From the NCBI GenBank assembly GCA_023630585.1, contig CM042548.1, forward strand, positions 4,883,527 through 4,947,526: DNA of 64,000 nt, read 5' to 3'. The DNA is from Cranoglanis bouderius (Eukaryota; Chordata; Actinopteri; Siluriformes; Cranoglanididae). The notes beneath the pieces were generated by a model. That model was not told where the DNA came from, did not search any database, and saw nothing but the letters and a program-made list of their open reading frames with translations. Below, piece by piece: positions 1 to 12,587 of this stretch. Within the stretch, counting starts at the first letter, position 1. The number at the start of each line of letters is the position of its first letter. Both the position numbers and the translations under genes were made by a program.

Positions 1-713
1 CAACATAACACAAAATAACTACTTGGGAAAAAATGCAGAAACAGGATATTCAGTCTTAGGATGGTCATATTCATTCCAAAAGTTTCCCCAAACAGTCTTA
101 AAACAAGTTTTGTCTTGCTGTTAAATAATGTAATCTTCAGTAATAAGTAGGGACTAACCCATTATACTTAATTAATGTTAAGTGCTATTGTCGATAATGG
201 TTTCAGTAAGTGCTTTTTGGCTTCTTGAGAAGGTCTTGAAAAGCCTAATTAATCAAAATTGTATTAGGTTTAAGAAGAAATCCCTGTTTGAGCCCTGTTG
301 TATCTGTGATGTTTATGTGACAGAAAGAGAGAAAGACTTTAACAGAGAAAGAATGAGCCAGCGATGCACCTGGGGGTTTGTAAACATTCAAATATGAGGG
401 CTTGCGAAAGGTTGCCATGGATACCTTCCCATTTGCATGGGCGCTTCATTTCCATACTGGAAGTTTGGCTCGGGGAGGAGCGCCGATTTCCATAGCGCGG
501 GACGAGCGAGCACTGATGCGCTAACCACAGCCTCACACGGCCCTATTTGAATTTCAAATCAGGGCAGATTACCTGGACCAAACAACCTTTGAACTCAGTA
601 GAGGCCTTGACAAAACTCTACGTCCATAATGGTTAACGTAGCACAAAAGGCCCCAAAAGACCCACTGAGACAGCAATAATTGAGAAGTTAGCTACTTGCT
701 AGTTTTATAGAGA

Positions 714-806
<93 letters not shown>

Positions 807-880
807 AACGCCTTCAAAAGAGGCAAAAGTGATATGAATTAATTGTGTAATTACTTAACTATGTTCCATTCTTTCTACAG
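1..880. other. 5' flank or intron of pou2f3, no coding exon recognised
   Basis: This stretch precedes the first pou2f3 exon I can recognise. Short open frames are present, but none resembles the POU2F3 N-terminus or ends in a convincing donor. It is probably intronic, because the exon at 881 begins in mid-codon behind a good acceptor. The only structured sequence is the AT microsatellite listed separately. Confidence 0.6.
716..804. repeat. (AT)n microsatellite
   Basis: An uninterrupted TA dinucleotide tract of about 88 bases lies just upstream of a pou2f3 splice acceptor. Confidence 0.95.
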
Positions 881-3800
881 AAATTGAACAAAATGGTATT
901 GACTTCACAAGACAGGTAAATACACGTGTTAATAATTTATTAAAGAGTAAATCAGTCAGTTTGGATGACAAAGAAACTACCTACATATGTTAATGGCAAC
1001 TCTGTAAATGTTTTGATTATCTTTTTTTTTACTACAATGTAATGCTTGTCAGTCATAATTAAGCTTGAATTATTATAAGTCATGTTGGCCCTTTTTCTCA
1101 TGTCATGCTATGCAGAGGACTGTACTGTGTCCCATGTACAGGAACTAGCCTCAGGTTCCCATTTGCATAGGCTCTAGCCTGAGGACAGGGAAGGAATGTT
1201 TTTCAAAAGCTCTCTCCTGTTGAACAAGTCAAACAGCCTTGGTGTGAATACACACACACACACACACACGCACGCACGCACGCGCACACAAACGGACACC
1301 AGCGTCCATGTGACTTTCATCCAATCTATTACACGCAAACATAATACACAGTAGTAATAAATAGTTTATCAGTTTACAGTCATTTAATCAAATTCTCCCA
1401 AGACCAAGTGGATTAGACCATCAAGGCCCAAGTTAATTATTAGTTTCTTCTGTCAGAATTACAACTGCAGTGTAGGAATATCTGGGATGCAGTTTTGATC
1501 ACAATGTAACTTGGTGTTTCCTGGTTTCTAGATAAAGACAGAGGACCTGAACGATTCCCCTCACTCCGCCTCGTCGCATAAGACATGTCACCTCACACAG
1601 GGTTCACCAGCTTCAACAGGGCAGCTGCCTGGGGTACGCCATGAACATTCCTACCACAGATTATACACTAAATCACATGTTATTCTTATGATAGGCTTAT
1701 GGGCGACAGACAGAAGCATCATGAACGCTTTTGTATAATGCGTTTTCAGGAGTTGCCATCGCTGCACCCACTTCCCCAGCTGGTCCTCATGTCTGGCTCA
1801 CACCTTTCCTCATCTTCGCCTTTCCTCCTCTCCCAGGCTCAGACTGGACACCAAGGTCAGTCATTTATAGCTATAGCGATTGATATTTATAGCATTATAC
1901 TTCCTGAACAGTACGCATTATATCAATTTAAATGAGCAACTTCTACAAACACACAACGGTCCTATGTCACTGGATGCAAAAAACAAACAAACACACGGTT
2001 AAAACGTGCCAGCTTTTTTTCTCTTTCTTGGAGTTAATAAAACAAACAAACACAAAGTGTTGATACTGGAGACTCCTTCCATAAATGTTAAATAAATGTC
2101 TCCTCACATAACACTTCACCATATCAACAATTATACATTTTATATTCATTTGTTAATTAGGTTTAGATTATGTAGCGTGTCCGCCATACAAATCCCAGTG
2201 ATTGATTTGTTACTATAGACACAATAACATATTAGAACGAGCGTGTTAATATAAAACCGATTTGCCTCGCAATCAACACCTTCTGACCAATCAGAATGAA
2301 GAATTCCATATAAGGTTAAACCAATTGTCCCTGTGTTATCAGTATTTTCCAGGGTATCACATAAGGAATTGGGGTTGTGCAGTTATAGGAATATAATCAA
2401 TGATTGGGTGAAGCAGAGTTATTGTTACCACCCCAAAGTTGATTATTTTGCGATAACAGAATTCCCCAAAGTCCCCATAGCAGTTTGCCAACGAGTAAAA
2501 TTGTTGTATTGTAATGTTGTGGAACATTCTTGATACAAGTTAGTTCCTATTATCACTTACAGTGCAGCCGCTATAAACTGTAATTTCCCCACCAGCTTCT
2601 CTTTTTTTTCTATATTGAAATATTTTCCTATATTTCTATATTGAAGACAAAAATTGGAGCTTGTCAAGACTTTCTCATGTCGGAAAACCTAAAGGAACAG
2701 CGTTACCTCTGACTGTTACAAAGCAAAAAATATCTCCTCACAGAAAACATCACTATATCAACAATTACACACATTTTACAAATTTGTTTATGTTGATTGT
2801 CTGCCATATAAGTCCTTGCATAAGTTGTTACTATAGAAATGATAACATATTCAAATGAGTGCATTGATATAAACCTTGCAGCCGGAACTAATTCTGTTAT
2901 AGAGTCGAGCATCTAATAGCATCCTGGTGTAAAGTATGGTAAAGGCAGTTTGCCTAATTATATTTATTGTGCCTTATATTGTCTTGTAGCACTACTGCAG
3001 CCGAATCTCCTGTCCTTGCCCTCTCAGTCCCAGCCTAGTCTCCTGCAGCACCAGCCTGGACTGGCCCTCACACCTCAGGTAAACAAAACTGTTCATCACA
3101 TCCCTGCTATAATTATTGTAGTTTCTCAATCCAGTCCTCAGGAACCCCATCCATCTCCAGCCTGTTCTAATATGGCTGGAACTCATGGCTGTAAAATCAC
3201 AAGTCAACTGAATGAAATGCTTAAGTTTTTAAGACAAAGGCAGTGAGACAAAAGCAGCTCAGTAGGATAGTAGGGTAGCTCTTGCTTGCTAGATTTATAA
3301 TCGACTGGTGTCGAAGGTGTGTCAGAAACCGGAACACAAGAACAATGCTGCCTGGCTGGGGATCCCCATGGACTAAATTGAGAACTTCAAATCTATTTAT
3401 CTGATCTATAGTTTTTATTTGCACAGGCAATGGGACGAACAGGCTTGGCTGGGTCCTCCATGGATGCACACTTGGACATGCCCCACTTACAGGTCCCTAA
3501 GCACGTGGGTGCTTCGCAGCAAGATGAGCCAAGTGACCTGGAGGAGCTGGAGCAGTTTGCCAAGTCCTTCAAACAAAGACGCATTAAGCTGGGCTTCACA
3601 CAGGCAATGACCTACATATTCAAAAGAACTTTTCAGACAGATATAAATAAATACCTTAAAGGGAAACTGGCTTCATATTGCATTTTATTTTAGTTGCAGC
3701 CTCAATAATTTTTGATGACATCTTTTTACACAGAAAGTAGGCAAAGGACCAAAGTTTTAAAAACATCAAATGAAATGTTAATCTGATGGTTCTACTTTCA

Positions 3801-5680
3801 GGGAGATGTGGGTTTGGCTATGGGGAAGCTCTATGGAAATGATTTCAGTCAAACCACAATTTCCCGCTTTGAGGCTCTCAATCTCAGCTTCAAGAACATG
3901 TGCAAGCTCAAACCATTGCTGGAGAAGTGGCTCAGTGACGCAGGTAAACAAATACATATAGAGTGACCCAATATAATATCAGAAGTCCTGAAGATTTATG
4001 CTTGCCACCAGTTTTTTAGAGTGCTTTAACCATCTACCATACTTTGACCATTCTCAGAAAACTCACCCTCGGACTCGATGGCTAATCCTGCCACTTTACC
4101 ACCTCTTATGGAAGGATATGGGAGGAAGAGGAAAAAGAGGACAAGTATTGAGACCAACATCAAGCTGACATTGGAGAAACGCTTCCTAGATGTGAGAATT
4201 TTGATTGACTCAAGCCAAAATGCTTAGATGCCAACCTGTAGTTAAGTGGTACTGTCAGGATTTCTACAAGTGGGCTCAGGCTTTGGCAAGTCGTAACTGA
4301 TTTTAGTTGCGACATTAGTAGTGCGCCTTCTTTTTTCAGAATCCCAAACCGAACTCAGAGGAGATCACTATGATCTCGGAGCAGCTGTCAATGGAAAAGG
4401 AAGTGGTGCGGGTGTGGTTCTGCAACCGACGACAGAAGGAGAAGAGGATCTATTGCCCAGTCGCCACCTCGCCTATAAAATCGCACAACTACAGTGCCAG
4501 ACTGGTGAGTTGTTGTTTGTTTTTTAAGAGATCTGATGTTATTCTTTCTATCAACCTTCATCAGTACCATCATCCATGAAATCCAGTATCTGGATTGCCA
4601 AAAGACCATCACAGCCACTCATAATTAAGAGTTATTGTACCTTGTTCACTTTAAAAAGGACATTGTTGTTCAACCTAAACAAATTGTTAACGTAAGTCGC
4701 TTCATATTTCAGCCTGCATCTAGCAGACCATTCAGTCCTCTTGCTTCAGGAGGTGGTAAGAGGTTTTTTGCACATACATATTTATTAGAACAAATATAAA
4801 AGTTCATGTCAGTTGATCAGTGTAGTAATAAGTGGTGCCTTTTTATTTGCAGTGTCGAGCAGCTCGTCTCCTAACAGCCCGAGTCGTGGCTCTTCTCCCA
4901 ACACTCTGTCTTCATCCTCCAGTCCTCTGACATCACAGGGCGTCAATCAATCCTTCAATCCCACAGGGTAAGCCTCATCAATTTGACAGCACAATGATGC
5001 CACCGGATATATTAATGCAGCATGTATCTGTACCTCAGTTTCTTGATTGTTCAGACAAACCTGCTTATTCATGCAATTATCCAATCAGCCAATCATGTGG
5101 CAGCAGCGCAATGCATAAAATCATGCAAATACAAGTCAAGCGCTTCAGTTAATGTCCACATCAAACATCAGTACGAGGGGAAATGAGATCTCAGTGACAT
5201 TGACCGTGGCATGGTTGTTCGTGCCAGTCAGGCTGGTTCGGTTTGAGTATTTCAGAAACTGCTGATCTCCTGGGATTTTCATGCACAACAGTCTATACAG
5301 TTTACACAGAATTTTGCAAAAAATGAAAAACATCCACATTTCTGCAGGTAGACCCGCCTTGTTAATGAGAGCAGCCAGAAGAGAATGGCTTGAGCTGACA
5401 GGAAGGCTAAGGCACCTCAAATAACCACTCTTTACAACCATAGTGAGCAGAAAAACATCTCAGCAGTCTGATGTGTGAAAATTATCTGAAGCTCTTGGCC
5501 TGTTTCCAATTGAATAATTGCAGGAATGGGCAGGTGTACAGTGAGTGTATATGAGCGTATGCATGCCTATAATACAAGTTCCTCGTAAACTAGACAGCGG
5601 TCACAGTGAATGTGATTTGAACTATGCTCTTTTCTTCCAGATCCTGGTATCGTTGGAACAGTACTGCGTATCACCACTGA
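881..5680 (+). CDS. pou2f3: POU domain class 2 transcription factor 3 (Oct-11/Skn-1a), 5' partial
   Basis: This is an octamer-binding nuclear transcription factor; in vertebrates POU2F3 drives epidermal and chemosensory (tuft) cell programmes. Eleven exons are visible: 881-915, 1532-1633, 1750-1855, 2990-3078, 3427-3603, 3802-3943, 4058-4191, 4340-4504, 4713-4755, 4853-4967, 5641-5680. Joined, they give 381 in-frame residues with no stop. The N-terminal part (IDFTRQIKTEDL, then a QPNLL-type Gln-rich stretch) matches POU2F3. The POU-specific domain is near residues 143-217 (DLEELEQFAKSFKQRRIKLG, then GKLYGNDFSQTTISRFEALN). The POU homeodomain is near 239-298, with the recognition helix RVWFCNRRQKEKR. 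The C-terminus SWYRWNSTAYHH closely resembles the family end GSWYRWNHSTYLH, which favours pou2f3 over pou2f1 or pou2f2. About 50 N-terminal residues lie outside the window. The intron after 3603 uses a GC donor. Exon boundaries come from frame and splice sites. Confidence 0.95.
1250..1290. repeat. (CA)n / (CACG)n microsatellite
   Basis: A CA dinucleotide tract passes into CGCA repeats within a pou2f3 intron. Confidence 0.9.
2040..2905. repeat. Dispersed repeat family, two diverged partial copies
   Basis: Two blocks here share phrases such as TCTCCTCACA, ACCATATCAACAATTA and GTTACTATAGA with blocks near 7640-8900, 14720-14960, 17690-18060, 23290-23770, 46590-46690 and 60820-60890. Edges carry CTGTTATAGGAAAATAATCA or its inverse TTATTTTCCTATAACAG, so the family has inverted ends. 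I see no coding capacity. It is probably a non-autonomous DNA transposon, and I cannot name the family. Confidence 0.6.
5040..5560. mobile_element. Interspersed DNA-transposon-like repeat in the last pou2f3 intron
   Basis: The block contains GTGACATTGACCGTGGCATG, CTGATCTCCTGGGATTTTCA and GGCAGGTGTACAGTGAGTG, phrases I know from a very common teleost interspersed repeat with degenerate transposase-like frames. A second copy in the opposite orientation lies at about 54130-54545. Both are broken and non-coding. Confidence 0.7.
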
Positions 5681-5870
5681 GAAGTGCCTTGAACCACCCA
5701 TCACTCCCCACCTCCCACCCCACAGACACAAAAACAAAATGAACATAAAATGTTTACAGTTTGTTTGGACAGGAAAGGAAACAATGCTCTGATTTATACA
5801 TTTACGTACTGCTGGAGTACTGAAGTTTCACAGTTACATACTGAAAAATAAACCCCAAAACAATCCCTGT
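5681..5870 (+). other. pou2f3: pou2f3 3' UTR with polyadenylation signal
   Basis: An AATAAA hexamer at 5847-5852 lies 167 bases past the stop codon and fits as the poly(A) signal. The transcript end itself cannot be seen in the sequence. Confidence 0.6.
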
Positions 5871-7306
5871 CTCGTTAGTTCCTTTCAGCAACAATGATAC
5901 ATTTCAGTCATCTGTTTATATCAAGATCAAACAGTAGGTCTATCAAACATTTCAAGTTTATATATAGTGGTGTTAAAGCTACAGTTCTGAAAGGCTTAAT
6001 GACATATTACTTTTCAAAGACAATGTTTACATATCTATTCTTTATCTTTAGCCCATATTTTAACATAATATATTTAAGATCACACTAGACGACTTGAGCA
6101 CGCTAGCAACAATATTTCAGTATATCAGTTTAAACTACGCAAATATTTCAAGCATCAGACTATTTTCAACTATAAGTGTGCAGTTATCACTGACTTCACT
6201 ACGTAGCATTTATCATTGCAGTCGTACGATTTTCAGTCTGGACTTGAAGGCTCATTAAGTCTTACTCAGTTTCCTATTTTATAAATGTCTGCTTTTCTAA
6301 GTTAAACTTTTATGAACATGAATTTGGAAGTGGAAGTAATATGTAGTGGAAAAGGGTGTTTGATTTTTTTCCCCTGCCTTTTTCTTATGAAGTGGTCCGA
6401 AACATTTGAAGTGCTGTAATTTTCACACTTTGCCTTTGACGTGATTACGTGTCACTGTTGTTTATTTTTGCTTGTGTTTTTTTGTGATGCGTAATATATT
6501 TTTTTTTTTTTGTATTGAAATGGAAATGTTGTGTTGTACATTTTAATGCTGGACATGACTCTATGTGTAACTGTTTAACACTTATTAAACAGATTAATCA
6601 CGTTACACTGATCCTTGCTTTACATTTTACTCAGTTAATACTTCTTATAAAAGAGCATACAGTATTATTTACAACTGTGGCAAATACATTTTTTAAAAAT
6701 GCTTTATTAATAATCTTATGAAACTCTTGACTTAAAATAGTGAAGAATTGGACAGAAAGAATAGCATTAATTCTTTTTATACATTTTATTATGAGCATTT
6801 TTTAAAGCTTGACTCTGATAATTAAAAAAAAAAGATATTTATACTATATGTTGTTTTGAGATGGAAAAATGTTTAACGCAGTTAAAATTAGAGTATCTAG
6901 AGTATAGAGTATCTGATAGTATTTGATACTCTGTCGGGAATATAATTACAATTCTGATTATTTTATTAACATTAACCTGCATAACATGATTGTTATTAGG
7001 ATGACTGACAAAAAAAAAAGGGAAAAAAAGATTTTTTTATATGTATTTTGTTTTTTTAGGTGAGTTTGTTGTATTAAAATGCGGGGGGAATATTTATGCC
7101 ACTAAAAGGACATTAAGAGGAAACTTCTGAAAAGTCAAAACAATGTTGTGTGGATTTATAGAATTTATAGAAGTTTTTATATATATATTTTTTATACTTT
7201 TGTAGTGTAAAAATAAGTATTGTGACAAAAAGCTACTAACATAGGGCCTACTGTGTGCAACATTCAGAAAAAGTTTGTGCAAACATATTTAGCAGCATTT
7301 AAAAAA

Positions 7307-7355
<49 letters not shown>

Positions 7356-9969
7356 TTCTGCAGCAGAGATTAACAGCTGAAATAAAATCAGCTGAGATTT
7401 ACTTCATAGTGGACTCTACTTACTATAGTCAGATGATATCACACATTGCAAACTGACTGGCTTTTCTTTTGGATTCTAATGTGTTAACGTCCTCATCCAC
7501 TAGAGAGCACTCGGGTATAATGCAAGCAAAGCAAAAAAAAGTCTTTTTTTTTTTTTTTTTAAATTATATTGCGGTCACATATGTTTTAAAATTGCTTCGA
7601 ATTTCAGATGCTTAAACATTTAGTAAGGAATAAAACACCGGAAAACATGCTGTTATAGGAAAATAATCAAGGACATGCTGATGTGATGCAGCCTGATGTA
7701 AAACATGGTTATTGTTACCACCCAGAAATAGTTTGTTGTCTTATAACAGAATGTCCTGAAATGTTTTATTCCACTTCTACAACAGTAATTTGTCAATGAT
7801 TACAATTTTTTATTTATTAATGAAGGACATACTGTATTATCATATATCATACAGTACTGTGCAAAAGTTTTAGGCCCTATTTTTTTTAGTACATCAAATT
7901 TTGTTATAGATTTTTTTATCTTATGACTTCTACATTATCAAGTCAGTACAAAAAAAAACAAAAACATTTTAGATTCCCAAACATTAGTTTTCTAGCACAA
8001 AATTAAATGTTACAGAAAAAAAATGTCATTAAAGAAAGCGGCATATTACGAAAGAGACACTTTTCAGACAAAAAACACAATGAAGGCTGCTGGGTTTTGC
8101 TGCAAAAATAAGAAGCGAGTGCGAAAGTCAAAGTCTCCAGAAGAACTGTGGCTGGTTCTGCAAGATGCTCAATAAAACTTACCAGCTCATTTCCTTATAA
8201 AACTGCACTAATTGTACCGGAGACTACTATTTTTATTTTTTTTTTTGTCACACCAAATATTGACTTTGTTTCATTTACTACTGTTTACTGCTCTTTACAG
8301 TATTTTTTAACTTTTTTTTTTTTTTAATGAACAGTATTTTTAAATGTAGAAACATTTAATTTCATTATTTTGAAGACATCTTTGCTCTACAGCATTTCTT
8401 TGCATGTACCTGAAACTTTTGCACAGTACTGTATCATTTTAACAGTTTATGTAGTTAAGTTAGTTCCTGCTATCAATTATGTTGAACCAGTAATATACAG
8501 TTCCTTCGCCAGTCTCCCTTTTTTCTGTCGCAGAGTGGGTTCAAAGACAACAAAAGGCAGCTTGTCATGTTATCGAGAAACTGGAAACTCCTCTGTCCTG
8601 AAGACCTGTCCGTGTCAGAAAACGAAGCGACTGTTACAAAGCTCTGACACTGGAGACTCCTTCCACATTTTAACGTTAAACAAACACCTCCTTACAGAAA
8701 ACTTCACCATATCAATGATTACACACATTTTTTTGTCAAATAACAACAAATAATTTTAATCCTTTTATCTTCACTGTAAATGAGCAGTTACTACGGAAAT
8801 AATCATGTATTAGAGTGAACGCATTAATATAAACCTCTCAGCCGGAATTATTGTCAGAGCTGCTGTTATAGGAAATGAATCAACACTCTCTAACTAATCA
8901 TATTCAAAAAGTCAACAGTACTGGGGTATGATAGTATAAAATCATTATATCCCAGCACTGTTGAATTCTTTCTTTCTTTCTTTTTATAGCACTACCTATT
9001 CATTCGTTCATTTTCACTAACCACTTAAATGCTTTCATGGAAACCTCTTTTCAGCATCTGAGCTGTTCGACTGCATGAATGGTGAGGTGTGTGCTTGATT
9101 CTCAGCGGTGTGTAAGAGACGAGTGTTTAAATGGAAATAAATCTTCTTAACAAAGCACAGACAAAGTAGGGCTCAATAACGTTAATGTGCAGATGCTTCC
9201 TGCTTTTGTCAATATAGATTTGTAGCGCTTTATTTAGGCTAACAATTCCTAATTACATTTTATAAAGTGCAATGCAAAGCAGTACTTTTTTTAGTTTATT
9301 AGATGTTAGATTAAGATTTCATTAAACAATTTCAGATATAGTTAAGCCAAGAAGAAAAATCCCCGGTTAAAATTTTCTAGTTTAAAAAAAAAAAATGACA
9401 ATGAGCAGATTTGGAGCTGAAAGTGTCGACTCTTATTGGTGAAATGAGTCAAATGATCTGACTCATTCAAAGAGTACAAATTGCCATCAGTACTGCTGAT
9501 CCCTATTGAAAGGTTACTTTTCAAGGGACAAAGTTCATTTGGCCAAAATATTTGAGCTTGGTGTACACTGCATTTTTACTAGCTTTCTATTTTTCTTTAT
9601 ATATGTAAATGTGTATATATTTACTAGATAATTGTTAGGATGATAAATAGACAGTTATTGTGCAGTGAGTCATTGAAATAATTTCTTTCCGGAGGCAATG
9701 ATTTGATGTAAGCAGTGAATGAAGCATACCTTTAAGACTAGAGTTGAGTGTAAACAATGCCACCATGTCAGTTAAGGTAGATTTTGTCATGCAGTATCCA
9801 TCATCGGGGTGTGTATCTTGGAAGTGCTGTAGTTACAAATATACCTTGTGAAACCTGTTTTCCTCTCCATTACATGTGGCCCTTCCACTGGCTCGATCTG
9901 GCTCATCTGTCGTCGTTCGTCAGTGTCCCGTTTTATCAAGGACTTACAAAACAACACCCAAGGGCAAAG
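5871..9969. other. Intergenic region between pou2f3 and upk2
   Basis: This is AT-rich DNA with long A or T runs (for example 7322-7350 and 7543-7560). Diverged copies of the dispersed repeat lie at about 7640-7800 and 8580-8900. The longest open frame (8370-8753) falls inside repeat sequence and resembles no protein I know. I see no gene. Confidence 0.6.
7640..8900. repeat. Dispersed repeat family, partial copies
   Basis: GCTGTTATAGGAAAATAATC at about 7651 and CTTATAACAGAATGTCC at about 7739 are inverted partners. A longer stretch at 8640-8890 repeats the order seen at 2050-2320 and 2700-2900 (CTGGAGACTCCTTCCA, then the ATATCAATGATTACACACAT type, then AGCCGGAATTATTGTCAGAG). Confidence 0.55.
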
Positions 9970-11786
9970 ATGCTGGCTGTACTCCTCATCATGGGGGGAT
10001 TACTTCCCCTGATCCATGCTGATGGTAAGACAAGACAACCTGGTGTTATTTACTGAAAGGTATAGAGGAGAGATATAATCTATGGATGTAGCATAACACA
10101 GCATAACACTATGGTTTCAAAGATATAGTCAGTACCATTGTGTTGCTCATTATAATTAAACAAAAATGTGTTTTGTTAATTGGTTAATCTTCATGGTGCA
10201 GATTTTCCACTCAGCATGTTATCAGTCGAAGACAGAGTAATCACGGGCCGATTCATCGACTCCCTGCTGCTGAGTTTGCCTCCCTGTAACCACGCTGGCC
10301 AGAGTGTGGACCTGGAGTACCTGAATTGCGAGACCAATATAAGCTGTATGTATTACTTATTGTCAAAAAAATTAAAAATACACCAGCTCTGTTGAATTAC
10401 TGATTCTGATCACTTAATTTTCTACAACAGCAGCTCTGACAGTAACTCCAAATCATGTGTATATTACTGCTCTTGTTCTAATATGTAATCGTTTCTACAG
10501 TAACTATAGTCAGTGGGACTTTTGTGGCATTTAAAAAACAAGCCTATCAACTATTTAACAAAGAAACCTATCATCTTTGGTACATTTTGTGTAAGCAAAC
10601 ATTTATTTAACGTTTTTGGAAGTCTCCAGTCTCTAAGGAAAATTGCATTTAATGATATAATTGTGATTATGGTGCAAGGCATTTTGACAGCTGGTATTTG
10701 ATTACAAATTAAATTGTTTAGTCATTATGTCTAATTCGTTATGGCACATAGCCGTCCAACAACTTGTTCAAAATCTCACTTAGCTAGCAAAGTTTTCAAC
10801 GTCTTCAGGCAAAATGACTGTTTGGTAAACTGGCTCCACAGACAACATCATCTTTACAGGAAGCCTAGGCAATAATATTAAATGTAAATAAAAAATATTT
10901 CCATGTCATTTTGGTGAAATATATTTCTAGTTATATTTATAGTTTTTCATTTTTTTGAGCGGTTTGCCAGATTTTATCCACAGTGACATCAGACACGTTT
11001 TCCCAGACAACCACACATACAGTGCTGTTTCCATACCATTAGTGGCAATTAGAGAGTAACTAACAGTAAAGTTCCATAATTTCAGCCCTGGGTATATCAT
11101 GTGTTTTACAATATTTCATGTTTCCTTCCTCGTGGTATACAGTCTTGCCCGTATATTGTCACAACCCTAAAGTTTAGTTTAGTACGAACACTACTTACTA
11201 ACAAGAATTAGATCTTAATCCAGATTTGATCATGTTGTAATTGTGAGATTGATTGGAGAACTTTGGTCTTAACAGACACCCTAAAAAACATTTTCACGGT
11301 TCCAAACTGTGACAGCAAAGGCGACCTGACAGGATCAACCGCATTTGCCAGAAACATCGGATACCAGCTGATGAACCTCACCAATGGCACACAGTACAAG
11401 TGAGTGTGAAATTTCTTCGTGAAAACCTTCAGTATTAATTGATGAACCTCACATAAATAAGTGTGTTTAATTTTACTTTATGTGTATATTTAGGATTAAC
11501 TATAAAATTGGAGCCAGCAGAAGCACCCCTGTGATGGCAACTACGAGAACAGGTAACACTGCAAGTGGTCAACTGTGAAGTGAGCTGAAACATGGATGAC
11601 ATAAAGAGACTTGCAGCTGATATTTGTACGTGTCTTTTTGCAGCAACTAGCTACACAGAAATCAGAGTTGGCTTCCCAGGACGCAGCGCAGCAATGGTGG
11701 TGATCACAGTCATTCTGTCCGTGGCTGCGTTTACCCTGCTAATCTGTATCATCATCAGTACGTTGGTGTCCCCTAGTGATGAGTAA
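9970..11786 (+). CDS. upk2: Uroplakin 2
   Basis: A small single-pass membrane protein; in mammals UPK2 pairs with UPK1A in the urothelial asymmetric unit membrane. Five exons (9970-10024, 10202-10345, 11276-11399, 11494-11552, 11644-11786) join to 174 residues, close to the 184 of human UPK2. The start at 9970 opens a hydrophobic signal peptide (MLAVLLIMGGLLPLIHA). The extracellular part has LLSLPPCNHAG, comparable to LLVALPPCHLTG in human, and later QLMNLTNGTQY against QVTNLVPGTKF. The C-terminal segment AAMVVITVILSVAAFTLLIC is the single transmembrane helix and closely matches human GGMVVITVLLSVAMFLL. A short tail ends in SPSDE. The human order UPK2-FOXR1-CENATAC is kept here. All introns are GT-AG. 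An upstream in-frame ATG at 9784 is rejected because the signal peptide starts at 9970. Confidence 0.92.
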
Positions 11787-12360
11787 AACATCGCTTCACA
11801 TTCAGAAATTCAAGTTTATTACATTGTACACTTCGCAAATATACACTGCCATATGGGGTGTTCAAAGACTTTTCACTGGCAGTGAATAGGTTAATTTATT
11901 CACATTTCTTCCTTAAGACATAATAAAATCCAGAATTAAGCTAGCTATCAAGCTAAGAATTTTGTAGATTAAATCTTTTCATAAAGCCTATGCATTTCAC
12001 AATCATTTTGCTGTAGAAATATGATTTGTGTCTTCTTTTTTTTCAAATAAGTAATGTGATAGGTCTTTTTTCTTTTGCTGTAACAGATTTATCGTCTACT
12101 TTAATCACATTGTCACACAGACAATTGTTTCCTTGATCATTTCAACACAAATAATTATTTCTCAGTAATGTGTCATTTTCTTATAAGTACTGTTATAATT
12201 GGTAGACTAACTGCATTCAGATTTAATAATAAATATTGAAATATGGTAAAATATCCAGGTGTGTTTAAATCTTATTAGATACTGTGGCCGCAAAACTCCA
12301 GGCGCAGTTAGTTCATTCGTTCATTCATTGATTCATTCATTCATCCATATACAGTAAGTG

Positions 12361-12445
12361 CTTTATTTTGGTCAGGGTAACGGTGGATCCAAAACACTGG
12401 GTGTGATGGGACCCCAGTCCATCATGAGGCACCATACACACACAA
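12361..12445 (-). repeat. SINE 3' fragment, inverted
   Basis: GGTCAGGGTAACGGTGGATC followed by CCCAGTCCATCATGAGGCAC is the inverse of the tail common to tRNA-derived fish SINEs (GACTGGCGTCCCATCC... ACCCTGACC). It faces the SINE that follows at 12588. Confidence 0.6.
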
Positions 12446-12587
12446 TGGTCACAACAATAAATACCAGGCTGACTTTTGAAGCTAATTTGAATATTTATTA
12501 GATTTGTATCTTGGAGGTTATCAAACCTGTGCACAGTTTGATAAAATGTGTATTCTACCAATCATTTTTTTAAGATCAATTGCAACT

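Noticed and set aside
8370..8753. 127-codon frame between pou2f3 and upk2
   Set aside because: It lies across copies of the dispersed repeat and shows no protein family features.
9784..9969. In-frame upstream ATG that would add 62 residues to upk2
   Set aside because: The hydrophobic signal peptide begins at the ATG at 9970, and the added residues have no counterpart in uroplakin 2.
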